This document shows positions 25,494 through 33,773 of a stretch of DNA of 64,000 bases, one piece after another. Numbering within the stretch: position 1 is the stretch's first letter; each line of letters begins with the position of its first letter. The notes under the pieces were generated by a model. That model was not told the DNA's origin, did not search any database, and saw only the letters and a program-made list of their open reading frames with translations. The translations under genes were made by a program, and so were the position numbers. The stretch comes from JAFLCL01 sp964502175 (GTDB lineage Bacteria > Myxococcota_A > Polyangia > Polyangiales > Sandaracinaceae), in assembly GCA_964502175.1 (NCBI GenBank), contig CAZCVE010000041.1, positions 1 through 64,000 of the forward strand, in the 5' to 3' direction.

Positions 25494-26870
25494 ATGTCCT
25501 TCCGACGCGTCCTCCTCGTCGTGCTCGCCGCGCTCGCGGTCTCGGGTTGCTCGCAAGAGCCGCGGCCCCTCGGCGTGGTCGAGGCCGACCTCACCGCTGC
25601 GGAGCGCCGCGCGCGCATGACGCAGATCCGCGACGCCGCGGCCGCGCGTGGCCTCACGAACGGCGTGCTGCTCGCGGGCATCGCGCAGAACGAGACGGGG
25701 CTCGCGCACTGCTGGAGCGAGGCGACGTGGGCGTGTCAGGGCCCCGACAGCGTCGACTGCGGCGGCGGCCCCGTGATCGCAGGCTCGGGCGATGGCCCGT
25801 GCGCCGATCGTCAGGGTGGGCTCGGCATGTTCCAGTTCGACGCCGGCACCTACGACCAGACGCTGATGCGCGAGGGCGATCGCATCCTGCTCATCGCGGG
25901 CAACGTCGAGGCCGCGATCGACTTCACAGTCGCGATGGTGATCCGCAGCGTCTACATCGACGGCGTCGACACGCGCGAGCAAGCGCTCGCGTGGATGAAC
26001 GCCGTGGTCGTGCGCGGCTTCCACCACATGGAGTGGATCCAGACCGTCACGCACTACTACAACGGCTGCACGCCGACGGGCTGCTCGGTCTACGACACCC
26101 GCTTCATGAACTACTCGAACGGTCTCGGTCTCGTGTGGGATGAGATGGGCGAGGAGTTCTGGACGGGCGCCCCCGCGCCGACCTGCGATCCGGTGCCGAG
26201 CGAGGGCCGCGTGATCGACGACGGCGACGCGTGCGTGTTCCTCGGCGGCGATCTCCGCTACTGGCGCACGGCCACCGACGCGGGCTACGGCGGCAGTCTC
26301 CGCTGGACCAACGCGATCGACGACACGGGCCCCTCGAACTACGCGCTCTGGCGCGTTCGCTTCGCGGAAGCGGGCGAGTACGAGCTCGTCGTGCACACGG
26401 CCGCGCCGTACGCCGAGAGCCGCATGGCGCCTTACCGGGTGACGCACGCGGGTGGCACGGCCGACGTGATGATCGACCAAGCCGCTGGGCCCGAGCACTC
26501 ACTCGGCAGGTTCATGTTCGCGGCCGACACCGACTACGAGGTTCATCTGGGCGACGACAGCGGAAAGCCGGTCGGCGACATGATCGGCATCGTCTTCGAC
26601 GCGCTCGAGATCGTGCCCTATTCGGCCCCGACTCCCGACGCCGGAATGACCACCCCCGACGCGGGAATGACCACCACGGCCGACGCGGGCATCGCAGGCG
26701 GCGACGCCTACGTCCCACCCGGCGTCGACGCAGGCACGTGGATGCGCCCCACGGGCAGCGCCGGCTGCGGCTGCCGCACGACGTCTGCGAGGCGGCCTGT
26801 CGGGCTTGCGGCGGTACTCGCTGTGCTCGCCCTCGCGTTCTCACGACGCAGACGCTCCGCGAACGCGTAA
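25494..26870 (+). CDS. Exported protein with golvesin-like domain and MYXO-CTERM sorting signal
   Basis: 458 aa. Signal peptide with lipobox-like AVSGC. Residues about 40-215 look like a lysozyme/transglycosylase-type helical domain (LLAGIAQNETGLAHCW, GGLGMFQFDAGTYDQTL with the Glu after Asn). Residues about 235-375 (VIDDGDACVFLGGDLRYW, YALWRVRFAEAGEYELVV) form a golvesin C-terminal-like beta domain. A Pro/Thr/Asp linker follows. The C-terminus GSAGCGCRTTSARRPVG + VLAVLALAF + SRRRR is a MYXO-CTERM anchor. Possible cell-wall lytic enzyme, inferred. Confidence 0.8.
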   Translation: MSFRRVLLVVLAALAVSGCSQEPRPLGVVEADLTAAERRARMTQIRDAAAARGLTNGVLLAGIAQNETGLAHCWSEATWACQGPDSVDCGGGPVIAGSGDGPCADRQGGLGMFQFDAGTYDQTLMREGDRILLIAGNVEAAIDFTVAMVIRSVYIDGVDTREQALAWMNAVVVRGFHHMEWIQTVTHYYNGCTPTGCSVYDTRFMNYSNGLGLVWDEMGEEFWTGAPAPTCDPVPSEGRVIDDGDACVFLGGDLRYWRTATDAGYGGSLRWTNAIDDTGPSNYALWRVRFAEAGEYELVVHTAAPYAESRMAPYRVTHAGGTADVMIDQAAGPEHSLGRFMFAADTDYEVHLGDDSGKPVGDMIGIVFDALEIVPYSAPTPDAGMTTPDAGMTTTADAGIAGGDAYVPPGVDAGTWMRPTGSAGCGCRTTSARRPVGLAAVLAVLALAFSRRRRSANA

Positions 26871-26930
26871 TTCCTCACGAGAACGTGTCGGTGTCGCGCT
26901 GAACGCCGTCGGAGTTCCAGCTGCGGTTGG

Positions 26931-27845
26931 TCAGACCGGAGCGGCCGTCACGCTCTCGAGCACGTACCGCTTCGTCTCTCGATCACGCCGCACGATCGTC
27001 ACCACGTGGAGTCGCCCCGACACCCGATGGGAGATGAGCTGCTGCGCGATCCCGATGTCGATCCCCTGGCCCAGGCGACCTGAGATCACCATGCCTTCGC
27101 TCGTGCGGAGCTCGAACCGACGCGCGGTCGGGAGGATGCCCTCGAGCACGCCGTGCTGGGGCAGGTCCTGCTCCTCGGTTCTGTGCGAGTGCGCGCGCTC
27201 CCTGGCCGCACTCAAGATCTCCGGGTCGTCGAGAGACGCGACGACGTCGCCGCTGACGACACGCACCGTGGCGCCCCGCTCGTCGACGAGTTGCAAGAAG
27301 TCTCCGAGCTGACCCAGCACCGCGGGATCGGACTCCACCGCCGCATCGGCGAACGCGTCGTCGCTCGAAGCCGCGCGGGCGAGCAGATCCACGGCTGCGT
27401 CCACCGACGTGGCCAGGGGTGAGGTGTCGATCAACTGCACCTGGTCGGGGATCTCTCGGAGCACGAACCCGAAGGAGCCGGGCGCGGTGTCCGTGACGAA
27501 GAGTCGACTGTCCCCCGCCCCCGGGATGGGCCCTCGCTCGCCGAGCCGACGCCCGCTGCGCGACGCCGCCATCTTCGAGATCAGCTTCTGGAAGCTCTCG
27601 ATCGCAGGGCCTGCGAAGGCCGCCTCGATCCCACGCGCACCGACCACGGGTGCTCCTCCAAACAGCACCGTCGCCTCTGCGACCCGACCCACCCGTGTCG
27701 CAAGGCTCGCGAGGGCCTCGTCGACCTCGGCCAGCCGGCTCTCGAACCCCAAGCGCGAGACGTCGTCGGGGTCGCAGGCCGCGATCAGCGCCTCCAGCTC
27801 GGCCTTCTGTGCGCGAAGAAAGCCATGCGTATCCGGAGTCGTCAT
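26931..27845 (-). CDS. Unknown protein, partner of a DUF6932 nucleotidyltransferase
   Basis: 304 aa, cytoplasmic, no recognised family. The N-terminal about 60 residues form a likely helix pair (GFLRAQKAELEALIAACDPD, RLAEVDEALASLATRVGRV). The central part includes FVTDTAPGSFGFVLREIP. The C-terminal about 90 residues look beta-rich (FELRTSEGMVISGRLG, SGRLHVVTIVRRDRETKRYV). Its ATG overlaps the stop of the upstream gene (ATGA). A Glu/His-rich loop lies at SHRTEEQDLPQHG. Antitoxin, sensor or scaffold roles are all possible. Confidence 0.75.
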   Translation of the reverse strand: MTTPDTHGFLRAQKAELEALIAACDPDDVSRLGFESRLAEVDEALASLATRVGRVAEATVLFGGAPVVGARGIEAAFAGPAIESFQKLISKMAASRSGRRLGERGPIPGAGDSRLFVTDTAPGSFGFVLREIPDQVQLIDTSPLATSVDAAVDLLARAASSDDAFADAAVESDPAVLGQLGDFLQLVDERGATVRVVSGDVVASLDDPEILSAARERAHSHRTEEQDLPQHGVLEGILPTARRFELRTSEGMVISGRLGQGIDIGIAQQLISHRVSGRLHVVTIVRRDRETKRYVLESVTAAPV

Positions 27846-28393
27846 GGAATCACCCCCAGCCGCTCCCGTGCGCGGGCGTCATCGTCTGCATCGAGGGGCA
27901 CCGCGACCAGCCCCTTCCAGCGGCCGTCGCGCCGATGCGAGAAGAGACTGAACCAGTAGGTCACGCTCTTGAGCAAATGCTCGACCGAGGCGATGCGCGT
28001 CAGATCCAACGGGTACGCGTCGCAACGGAATCGGGTCTTGGTCTGTCGTGCGTCGAGGAGGGCGCGCTGGCCGTTCGTGAGCTCGGACGCGGCGGGAAAA
28101 GAAGCGATTGTGACCACGTCGACGTCGCCCGGGGGGCGAGCCTCTGTCCGCTCGACATCCTCGACGAAGCTGCCGTCCAGCCACTGGATACCGGACTCGA
28201 TCCCAAGCTCGGCCTTCAGCGCGGCTCGGTAGTCGAGCAGACCACCGAGGATCTCCCGACGGATCTGAGACGTGGCGAAGCGGGCGACCAACTCATCCAT
28301 GTTGGAGGCGTACGGGGAGCGCCCCATCGCTGCCGCGGGATCGCTGAGGTAGGGAGGGAGTACTCCGGAGTTCTCGAAGGCAGGAATCGACAT
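27842..28393 (-). CDS. DUF6932 family nucleotidyltransferase-like protein
   Basis: 183 aa from MSIPAFENSGVLPPYLSD, matching the usual start of this family. ATG 28429 would give 12 more residues. QWLDGSFVEDVERTE then PPGDVDVVTIASF gives the G-S...D-x-D signature of minimal nucleotidyltransferases (MNT fold), and RFRCDAYPLDLTRI may supply the third acidic residue. MNT proteins of this kind act in toxin-antitoxin or defence modules by AMPylation or tRNA modification, which is inference here. First gene of a two-gene unit. Confidence 0.72.
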   Translation of the reverse strand: MSIPAFENSGVLPPYLSDPAAAMGRSPYASNMDELVARFATSQIRREILGGLLDYRAALKAELGIESGIQWLDGSFVEDVERTEARPPGDVDVVTIASFPAASELTNGQRALLDARQTKTRFRCDAYPLDLTRIASVEHLLKSVTYWFSLFSHRRDGRWKGLVAVPLDADDDARARERLGVIP

Positions 28394-28466
28394 GAACGTC
28401 GGTCGCGCATCGTACCAAGGTACTGACATCGGCACCTTCGTGTCGTGGCATTGCTCGCGCTCGCGA

Positions 28467-29645
28467 TCAGGCGACGGAGAGCAAGACGCACTTGAGGTAG
28501 TCGCCTTCGGGGAATGCGGGGAGGCGGGGGTGATCGGGGGCGCCGCCCCAGCGCTCGAAGATGCGCACGTGGCGCGGCACCTTCTCGATCGCTTCGCGGA
28601 TCGTGCGGTCGAAGCGCTCGGTGTCGATGTGGCTCGAGCAGCTCGCTGCCAAGTAGAGGCCACCGGGTCGCAAGAGGCGCAGGCACGCGCGGTGGAGGGC
28701 GCGGTAGCTGCGCATCGCGTTCGGCACTGCGGCCTCGTTGGGCGCGAAGCTCGGCGGGTCGCCGACGATCAGGTCGTACTGGCGTCCTCGGTCTTTGACC
28801 TGCTCGAGGTAGCGCGGGACGTCTTCGCAGTGCGTCGTGTGGAGATCGGCAGAAAGGCCATTGGCCTCCCAGCTCTTCGTCGCGAGTCCGAGCGCGGCCT
28901 CCGCGACGTCGACTGTCTCCACGCGCTTCGCGCCACCGAGGCCCGCCGCGACGGAGAAGCCGCCGGTGTAGCCATAGAGATTGAGCACCTCGCGACCCGA
29001 CGAGAGCGCGCGCACGCGATGACGTGACTCGCGGTGATCGAGGAAGAGGCCCGTCTTCTGTCCATGGAGGAGATCGGCGAGCAGCGTCATGCCGTGCTCT
29101 CGGATCGACACGAGATCGGGCGGCGCCTCGCCCCACACCGTGCGCACCTCCTTGGACTCGCCGCGACCCTTGCGCGAGAGGATGCCGCGCAGCGTCGGGC
29201 GCGCGGCGCGCATCGCCGCGAGCAGCGCGTCGAGTGAGCCGCGCTCGCCGAGGACGAAGCGCTCGGCGCCCACCGAGTCGAAGCGCACGACCGCGTGCTC
29301 GCCGTAGAGATCGATCACCACGCCGGGGAGCTGATCGCCTTCGCCGTGCACCCAGCGGAACGCCGTCGTGTCGTCGCCGACGAACGGGCGGCGCGCCGCG
29401 AGCGCGGCCTCCAGGCGAGCCCGCAGCAGGTTGCCCTCCACGTCCGACTTCTTGCGGCCGAGCACCCGCACGCCGATCACGCCCTCGTCGACGAAGCCGA
29501 GCGCGAGCGTGCTGCGATCGCGATCGACGACGCGCACGATCTCACCCGGACGCGCATCGTGTCGCTCGAGCGCGTCACGGTAGATCCAAGGATGTCCGGC
29601 CTCGATCGAGGCGCGCACGTCCTTCACGAGGCGGAGCTCACGCAT
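28467..29645 (-). CDS. rlmI: 23S rRNA methyltransferase, RlmI/RlmK-like (PUA + Rossmann MTase)
   Basis: 392 aa from MRELRLVKDVRASIEAGHPW. The N-terminal PUA domain has HPWIYRDALERHDARPGEIV. A small linker domain follows (FRWVHGEGDQLPGVVIDLYG). The catalytic domain has KTGLFLDHRESRH, then motif I VLNLYGYTGGFSVAAG and the m5C-family motif IVGDPPSFAPN. RlmI methylates C1962 of 23S rRNA in E. coli. Family length and architecture agree. Confidence 0.88.
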   Translation of the reverse strand: MRELRLVKDVRASIEAGHPWIYRDALERHDARPGEIVRVVDRDRSTLALGFVDEGVIGVRVLGRKKSDVEGNLLRARLEAALAARRPFVGDDTTAFRWVHGEGDQLPGVVIDLYGEHAVVRFDSVGAERFVLGERGSLDALLAAMRAARPTLRGILSRKGRGESKEVRTVWGEAPPDLVSIREHGMTLLADLLHGQKTGLFLDHRESRHRVRALSSGREVLNLYGYTGGFSVAAGLGGAKRVETVDVAEAALGLATKSWEANGLSADLHTTHCEDVPRYLEQVKDRGRQYDLIVGDPPSFAPNEAAVPNAMRSYRALHRACLRLLRPGGLYLAASCSSHIDTERFDRTIREAIEKVPRHVRIFERWGGAPDHPRLPAFPEGDYLKCVLLSVA

Positions 29646-29690
29646 GGCGTGGTGTACCTCGCCGCGGACGTCCTGTGGCAGCATGTCGAG

Positions 29691-30437
29691 ATGCGCTCAC
29701 GCCTTGCTTCTTCGTCGCTCGTCGTCCTCCTCGCGAGCAGCCTCGCGACCGCGGGTTGCCCCGAGTCTCGGGCGGTGCGGCGCGACGCGGGCACCGGCCG
29801 CACGGACGCCGCGGTCGCCGACGCCACGTTCGTCGCGCCCGACGCGTTCTTCGGAACGACCGACGCGGGCACGTTCGATGCGACCATGCTCGATGCGCCG
29901 ATCGCGATCGGCGACGACGCGTTCGTCGCCTCCGCCGACGCGTTCGTCGGTCGCGATGCGTTCGCTCCGCCCGATGCGTTCGTCGCGCGCGATGCGTTCC
30001 TCGTGCCCGACGCGTTCGTGGCGCGTGATGCGTTCGTCACCCCGGACGCGTTCGCGCCGGTCGCGACCACGGCCCCGTTTCCCGCGACCGGCGATCCGCG
30101 CGTCGCCTCCGCAGACCTCTACTTCTGGCGCGCGGGCGACAACGTCCAGGGCACGCGCACGCTCGGCGTGTCACCGATCCGCGAGCTCACGATGAACCTC
30201 GTGCTCGAGCCGAACGGGCTGACCTGCGACACGCAAGACGTGCGCGTCTCGATCAACGGAACGACCGTCGGCACGTTCTCCATCGCCACGCCGGACACGA
30301 CCATCGCGCGCACGTTCAGCTTCGCGCCCATCACGGGACCGAACTACACGTTCCGCTACGAGACCACGCGCGAGGTCGGCAGCGGCTGCGGAAGCGCGGG
30401 CTACGCGAACGACAGGAGCACCGTGACCGTCCGCTGA
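29691..30437 (+). CDS. Lipoprotein with tandem Asp-Ala-Phe linker
   Basis: 248 aa. Leader ends SSLATAGC. Residues about 30-120 carry a degenerate repeat DAFxxxx (DAFVGRDAFAPPDAFVARDA). The C-terminal 120 residues are a beta-sandwich-like domain (ELTMNLVLEPNGLTC, DVRVSINGTTVGTFSI, ARTFSFAPITGPNYTFRYE). The ligand is unknown. It is divergent from rlmI by 45 bp. Confidence 0.8.
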   Translation: MRSRLASSSLVVLLASSLATAGCPESRAVRRDAGTGRTDAAVADATFVAPDAFFGTTDAGTFDATMLDAPIAIGDDAFVASADAFVGRDAFAPPDAFVARDAFLVPDAFVARDAFVTPDAFAPVATTAPFPATGDPRVASADLYFWRAGDNVQGTRTLGVSPIRELTMNLVLEPNGLTCDTQDVRVSINGTTVGTFSIATPDTTIARTFSFAPITGPNYTFRYETTREVGSGCGSAGYANDRSTVTVR

Positions 30438-30492
30438 GGCACCGTTCGCCGAGGCACGGTTCGCGGAATCGCACCGCCGCCGCGCGCTCGTG

Positions 30493-31335
30493 ATGCGTCG
30501 ATCGAGGTACGCTCGGGCCGTGGTGTCTCGATCCCAGCGTGTCGGCCTGACGCTCCTCGCGATCGTGGGGAGCGGCTGCCTCATCGATCGCTCGTCCGTG
30601 GCGTCGGGTCGCGATGTTGGTATGCCCGGGCCAGCGGACGCGTTCGCGCTCGACGCCCCTGGGCTGGATGCGCCGGGCCCCGACGCTCCGCTCCCCGTCG
30701 ATCTCGACGCGAGGCGAAGCGAAGACGATGCGTTCGTGGTGGAGGGCACCGACGCGTGGTCGCCCCGGGTCGATGACGCGTGGTCGCCGCCCGCGATCGA
30801 TGCGCGCCCGATGTGCGCGCCGTCGGGTGAGATCTGCAACGCGCGAGACGACAACTGCGATGGTCGCGTCGACGAGGAGGGCTGCGGCGGGAGCTTCGGC
30901 GCCTTGAGCGTGTCCTGTGCCGCGTTCCTCCACGGCGGCCACGTCTATCAAGTGTGCAAGGCGCGCGGCTTCGGCGTGCCGTGGGAGCTGGCGCTCATGG
31001 CGTGTCGGAACTTCGCGCCCTACGACCTCGTGCAGATCGACGACAACGCCGAGAACGCGGCCATCTCGAGCCACGTGCTCGATGCCCGCGCGTGGATCGG
31101 CCTGAACGATCGGATCGCCGAGGGCTCGTTCGTCTGGGCGAACGGTACGCCGCTCGGTCCCTACGACAGCTGGGCAGGCGGCGAGCCTCGCGGCGGGGGT
31201 ATGGGGAACACGGAGAACTGCGCCACGATCGCGGCCGGATCACCGATCTGGCGCGACGAGAGCTGCGGCGTGCTCGATGTGTCCGTCGGCACCGACGTCG
31301 GCTCGTTCGTGTGCGAGGCCGTGGTGTCGCCTTGA
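30493..31335 (+). CDS. Lipoprotein with C-type-lectin-like domain (paralog of 23991)
   Basis: 280 aa; ATG 30493 directly follows an in-frame GTG. Leader LTLLAIVGSGCLIDRS, then an Asp/Ala/Pro linker and GEICNARDDNCDGRVDEEGC (same metal-binding-type motif as in the 23991 gene). Lectin-like domain: HVYQVCKARGFGVPWELAL, AWIGLNDRIAEGSFVW, PYDSWAGGEPRGGG, NTENCATI, GSFVCEAVV. The WIGL and WxxGEP-like positions are those of Ca-dependent lectins. Surface location likely. Confidence 0.86.
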   Translation: MRRSRYARAVVSRSQRVGLTLLAIVGSGCLIDRSSVASGRDVGMPGPADAFALDAPGLDAPGPDAPLPVDLDARRSEDDAFVVEGTDAWSPRVDDAWSPPAIDARPMCAPSGEICNARDDNCDGRVDEEGCGGSFGALSVSCAAFLHGGHVYQVCKARGFGVPWELALMACRNFAPYDLVQIDDNAENAAISSHVLDARAWIGLNDRIAEGSFVWANGTPLGPYDSWAGGEPRGGGMGNTENCATIAAGSPIWRDESCGVLDVSVGTDVGSFVCEAVVSP

Positions 31336-32357
31336 GGGGCGACGGCTCGCGGGTGCTCGTGGCTCTCGTCGCGCTCGCTCTCGCGCTCGCGTCGTGTGGC
31401 GACGAGCCCGCGCCGACACCAGACGCCGCCGTCCTCGAGACGAACGATGCGGCCGAGTCCGTCGAGGCGACGATGGCTCTCGACGTGCCGGCGCGTCCGG
31501 ATGCGGGACGTGACTCGGGCGCTCACTGCGACTTTCCCGAAGACGGTGACGCCGGTGTGCTCGACGCGTGCAACGGGCATGACGTGCTCTGTGATCGACG
31601 CCTCGACGAGGTCGCGATCGCGATGACGCACAACGCGATGTCGAGCGACGAAGACGACTTCTCGGCGCCGAACCAACACTTCGCGCTCTGGCGTCAGCTC
31701 CAAGACGGCGTGCGCGGCTTCATGCTCGACGTCTACGTCGATCGCGACGACACGGTGCAGCTCTGTCACGGCAGCTGCCGCATCGGACGGCGCCTCCTCG
31801 CAGACGGCCTGCGCGATCTTCGTCTGTTCCTCGACTGCCACCCTCACGACGTGATCGTCATCGTCTTCGAGGCACACGCGCCCGCCGATCGTGTGGAGTC
31901 GGGCTTCGTCGAGAGCGGTCTCGATCGCTACCTCCACGTGCCCGACGGCCCGCCGAGCGCGGGCTACGCATGGCCGACGCTGCGCGAGCTGATCGCCAGT
32001 GACGAGCGCGTGATCGTCTTCACCGACGACCGCGACGCGCCGCAGCCGTGGCACCTCAACACGTATGACTGGGCGTGGGAGAACCCGTATGCGGCGGACA
32101 CGCCGGCCGATCTCTCGTGCGCCGAAGATCGCGGCGATCGCGATCGATCGCTGTGGGTCTTCAACCACTTCCTCACCAATCCCGTCGCGAGCCCGGACCT
32201 CGCCGAGATGATCAACCACGATCCGTTCTTCACGGAGCGGGTGAGCAGTTGTCGCGACGACGCGTCGGGCGATCTCCCGAACTTCGTCACCGTCGACTTC
32301 TACGACATCGGAGACGTGCTCTCGGTGGTCGACGGACTCAACGGCATCACGCGTTGA
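31332..32357 (+). CDS. PI-PLC X-like phosphodiesterase lipoprotein
   Basis: 341 aa. TTG start at 31332 chosen because it overlaps the previous stop (TTGA) and provides the RGDGSR n-region before VLVALVALALALASC (lipobox). Short Asp/Ala linker, then VAIAMTHNAMSS and DGVRGFMLDVYVD...VQLCHGSCRIG, the two catalytic His positions of the PI-PLC X box. FLDCHPHDVIVIVFEAH follows. It probably cleaves a phosphatidyl-inositol or glycolipid headgroup outside the cell. Confidence 0.82.
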   Translation: MRGDGSRVLVALVALALALASCGDEPAPTPDAAVLETNDAAESVEATMALDVPARPDAGRDSGAHCDFPEDGDAGVLDACNGHDVLCDRRLDEVAIAMTHNAMSSDEDDFSAPNQHFALWRQLQDGVRGFMLDVYVDRDDTVQLCHGSCRIGRRLLADGLRDLRLFLDCHPHDVIVIVFEAHAPADRVESGFVESGLDRYLHVPDGPPSAGYAWPTLRELIASDERVIVFTDDRDAPQPWHLNTYDWAWENPYAADTPADLSCAEDRGDRDRSLWVFNHFLTNPVASPDLAEMINHDPFFTERVSSCRDDASGDLPNFVTVDFYDIGDVLSVVDGLNGITR

Positions 32358-32378
32358 TTGTCCGCGCCTTCGGGAGCC

Positions 32379-33773
32379 TCACTCGGGTGAGGTGATCACC
32401 CAGAGGCCGTTCGAGTACTCGATGGCGTCGAGCTCGAAGGGCTCCGGCGGGGCGCCGGGCATCGCGAATGCCCCGTAGTCGGGAGAGCCGTAGAGCGACT
32501 GATCCACGAACTGGAGACATGCGCCGTCGTAGACGGTGGTGATCATGCCGCGTGGGCCGAATCCGTCCGTCGAGAGATAGCCGAGGTGGTCGACCACGGC
32601 CGTGCTCGAAGGGCACGAGACGCGCGGGTCGATGCCAGTGGCCCAGTCGTCGCCGTTGTCGGGCGCGTAGAACATGCCGTAGACCGAGTACCAAGGCGGC
32701 GTCAGCGGTCCTCGCCAGTCGGCCCCGAGGTCTTCGTAGCGCACGAAGCGAATGAACGTGGCGGTGCGCGGCGCCGACCACGTGTAGATCCAGGTGTCGT
32801 GCGCGGTGATGTAGACGTCGCCACGGACGGAGGTGGCGGCCGCGATCCGCACGCCGGCGAGCTCTGGAAACACGGCGTCGCGGTCCTGCCGACTGACGAA
32901 CGTGCCGCTCGCGAGGTCGAGCACGAAGAGCTCCGCGTGCGTGAGGACGTTCAGCTCTCCCGTGCCCGCAGGGGCGAACGCGGCCTCGATCTCGTCCGTG
33001 GGCCAGTCGCCGGAGACCGTCTGCGTCGACCACGCGCTGCCGCCGCGCGGGAGGCGGTACACGGTGAAGGGCGGCGTGGGCTCGACCGCATCGGGAGCTT
33101 CCATCGCCGCGTCGATCGGCGTGAACGCATCGACGGGCGCCGACGCGTCCGTCGGCCCTGCGTCGGGCACCACGGCGGACACACAGCCTGCGATGGGAGA
33201 GCAGACCTCGTCGGCCTCGCAGCGCGTGGCGTCGGGCGTCTCGAGGCACACGCCGAGCGCGCAGCGCGGCACGACGCACGCGACGCGCGTGGTGCACTCC
33301 GAGTCGCGCGTGCACTCCGCGGGCACGCACGAGCCGTCCTCTTCGCAGTCGGGCGGCACGCAGACTCCGTCGCGACACTCGGTGGCGGTGGGCGAGCCGG
33401 GCGCGGGGCACGCGATCTCGAGGCAGTTGCGGGTGATGACGACGCCGAGCAGCGTGTCCGCGCGCACGTGCCGCTGGACGCGCCGCGAGACGATCTCGCC
33501 GCCGTCGCGCCGCAGCGACACCTCGACCGCGAGGTTCGTGCCTGTCGCGATGCCGCGCAGCTCCGTGAGCTCCACGGGTCGGCCGTAGTCGTCACGCAAG
33601 CTCGCGCGGCGCGACCTCAGCCCCGTGGCCTGGACGAACACCTCGTCGAACTCGAGCCCAGGCACCAGATCGGTCTGCAGCTGCACGACGACGGTGTGCC
33701 CGTTCTCGCATCCCATCGAGAGGATCGAGAGCAGGAGAGCGAGCGACGCGAAACGTGCGAGAGGGAGGATCAC
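32379..33773 (-). CDS. Lipoprotein with Cys-rich middle and beta-propeller-like C-terminus
   Basis: 464 aa. Leader ARFASLALLLSILSMGC. Residues about 25-125 look like a periplasmic beta domain (HTVVVQLQTDLVPGLEFDEV). A Cys-rich segment (CVPPDCEEDGSCVPAEC, VACVVPRCALGVC) is followed by an Asp/Ala linker (DAGPTDASAPVDAFTPIDAA). The remaining about 230 residues carry W/Y-rich repeats. Function unknown. Its ATG overlaps the stop of the upstream M2 peptidase by four bases. Confidence 0.78.
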   Translation of the reverse strand: MILPLARFASLALLLSILSMGCENGHTVVVQLQTDLVPGLEFDEVFVQATGLRSRRASLRDDYGRPVELTELRGIATGTNLAVEVSLRRDGGEIVSRRVQRHVRADTLLGVVITRNCLEIACPAPGSPTATECRDGVCVPPDCEEDGSCVPAECTRDSECTTRVACVVPRCALGVCLETPDATRCEADEVCSPIAGCVSAVVPDAGPTDASAPVDAFTPIDAAMEAPDAVEPTPPFTVYRLPRGGSAWSTQTVSGDWPTDEIEAAFAPAGTGELNVLTHAELFVLDLASGTFVSRQDRDAVFPELAGVRIAAATSVRGDVYITAHDTWIYTWSAPRTATFIRFVRYEDLGADWRGPLTPPWYSVYGMFYAPDNGDDWATGIDPRVSCPSSTAVVDHLGYLSTDGFGPRGMITTVYDGACLQFVDQSLYGSPDYGAFAMPGAPPEPFELDAIEYSNGLWVITSPE

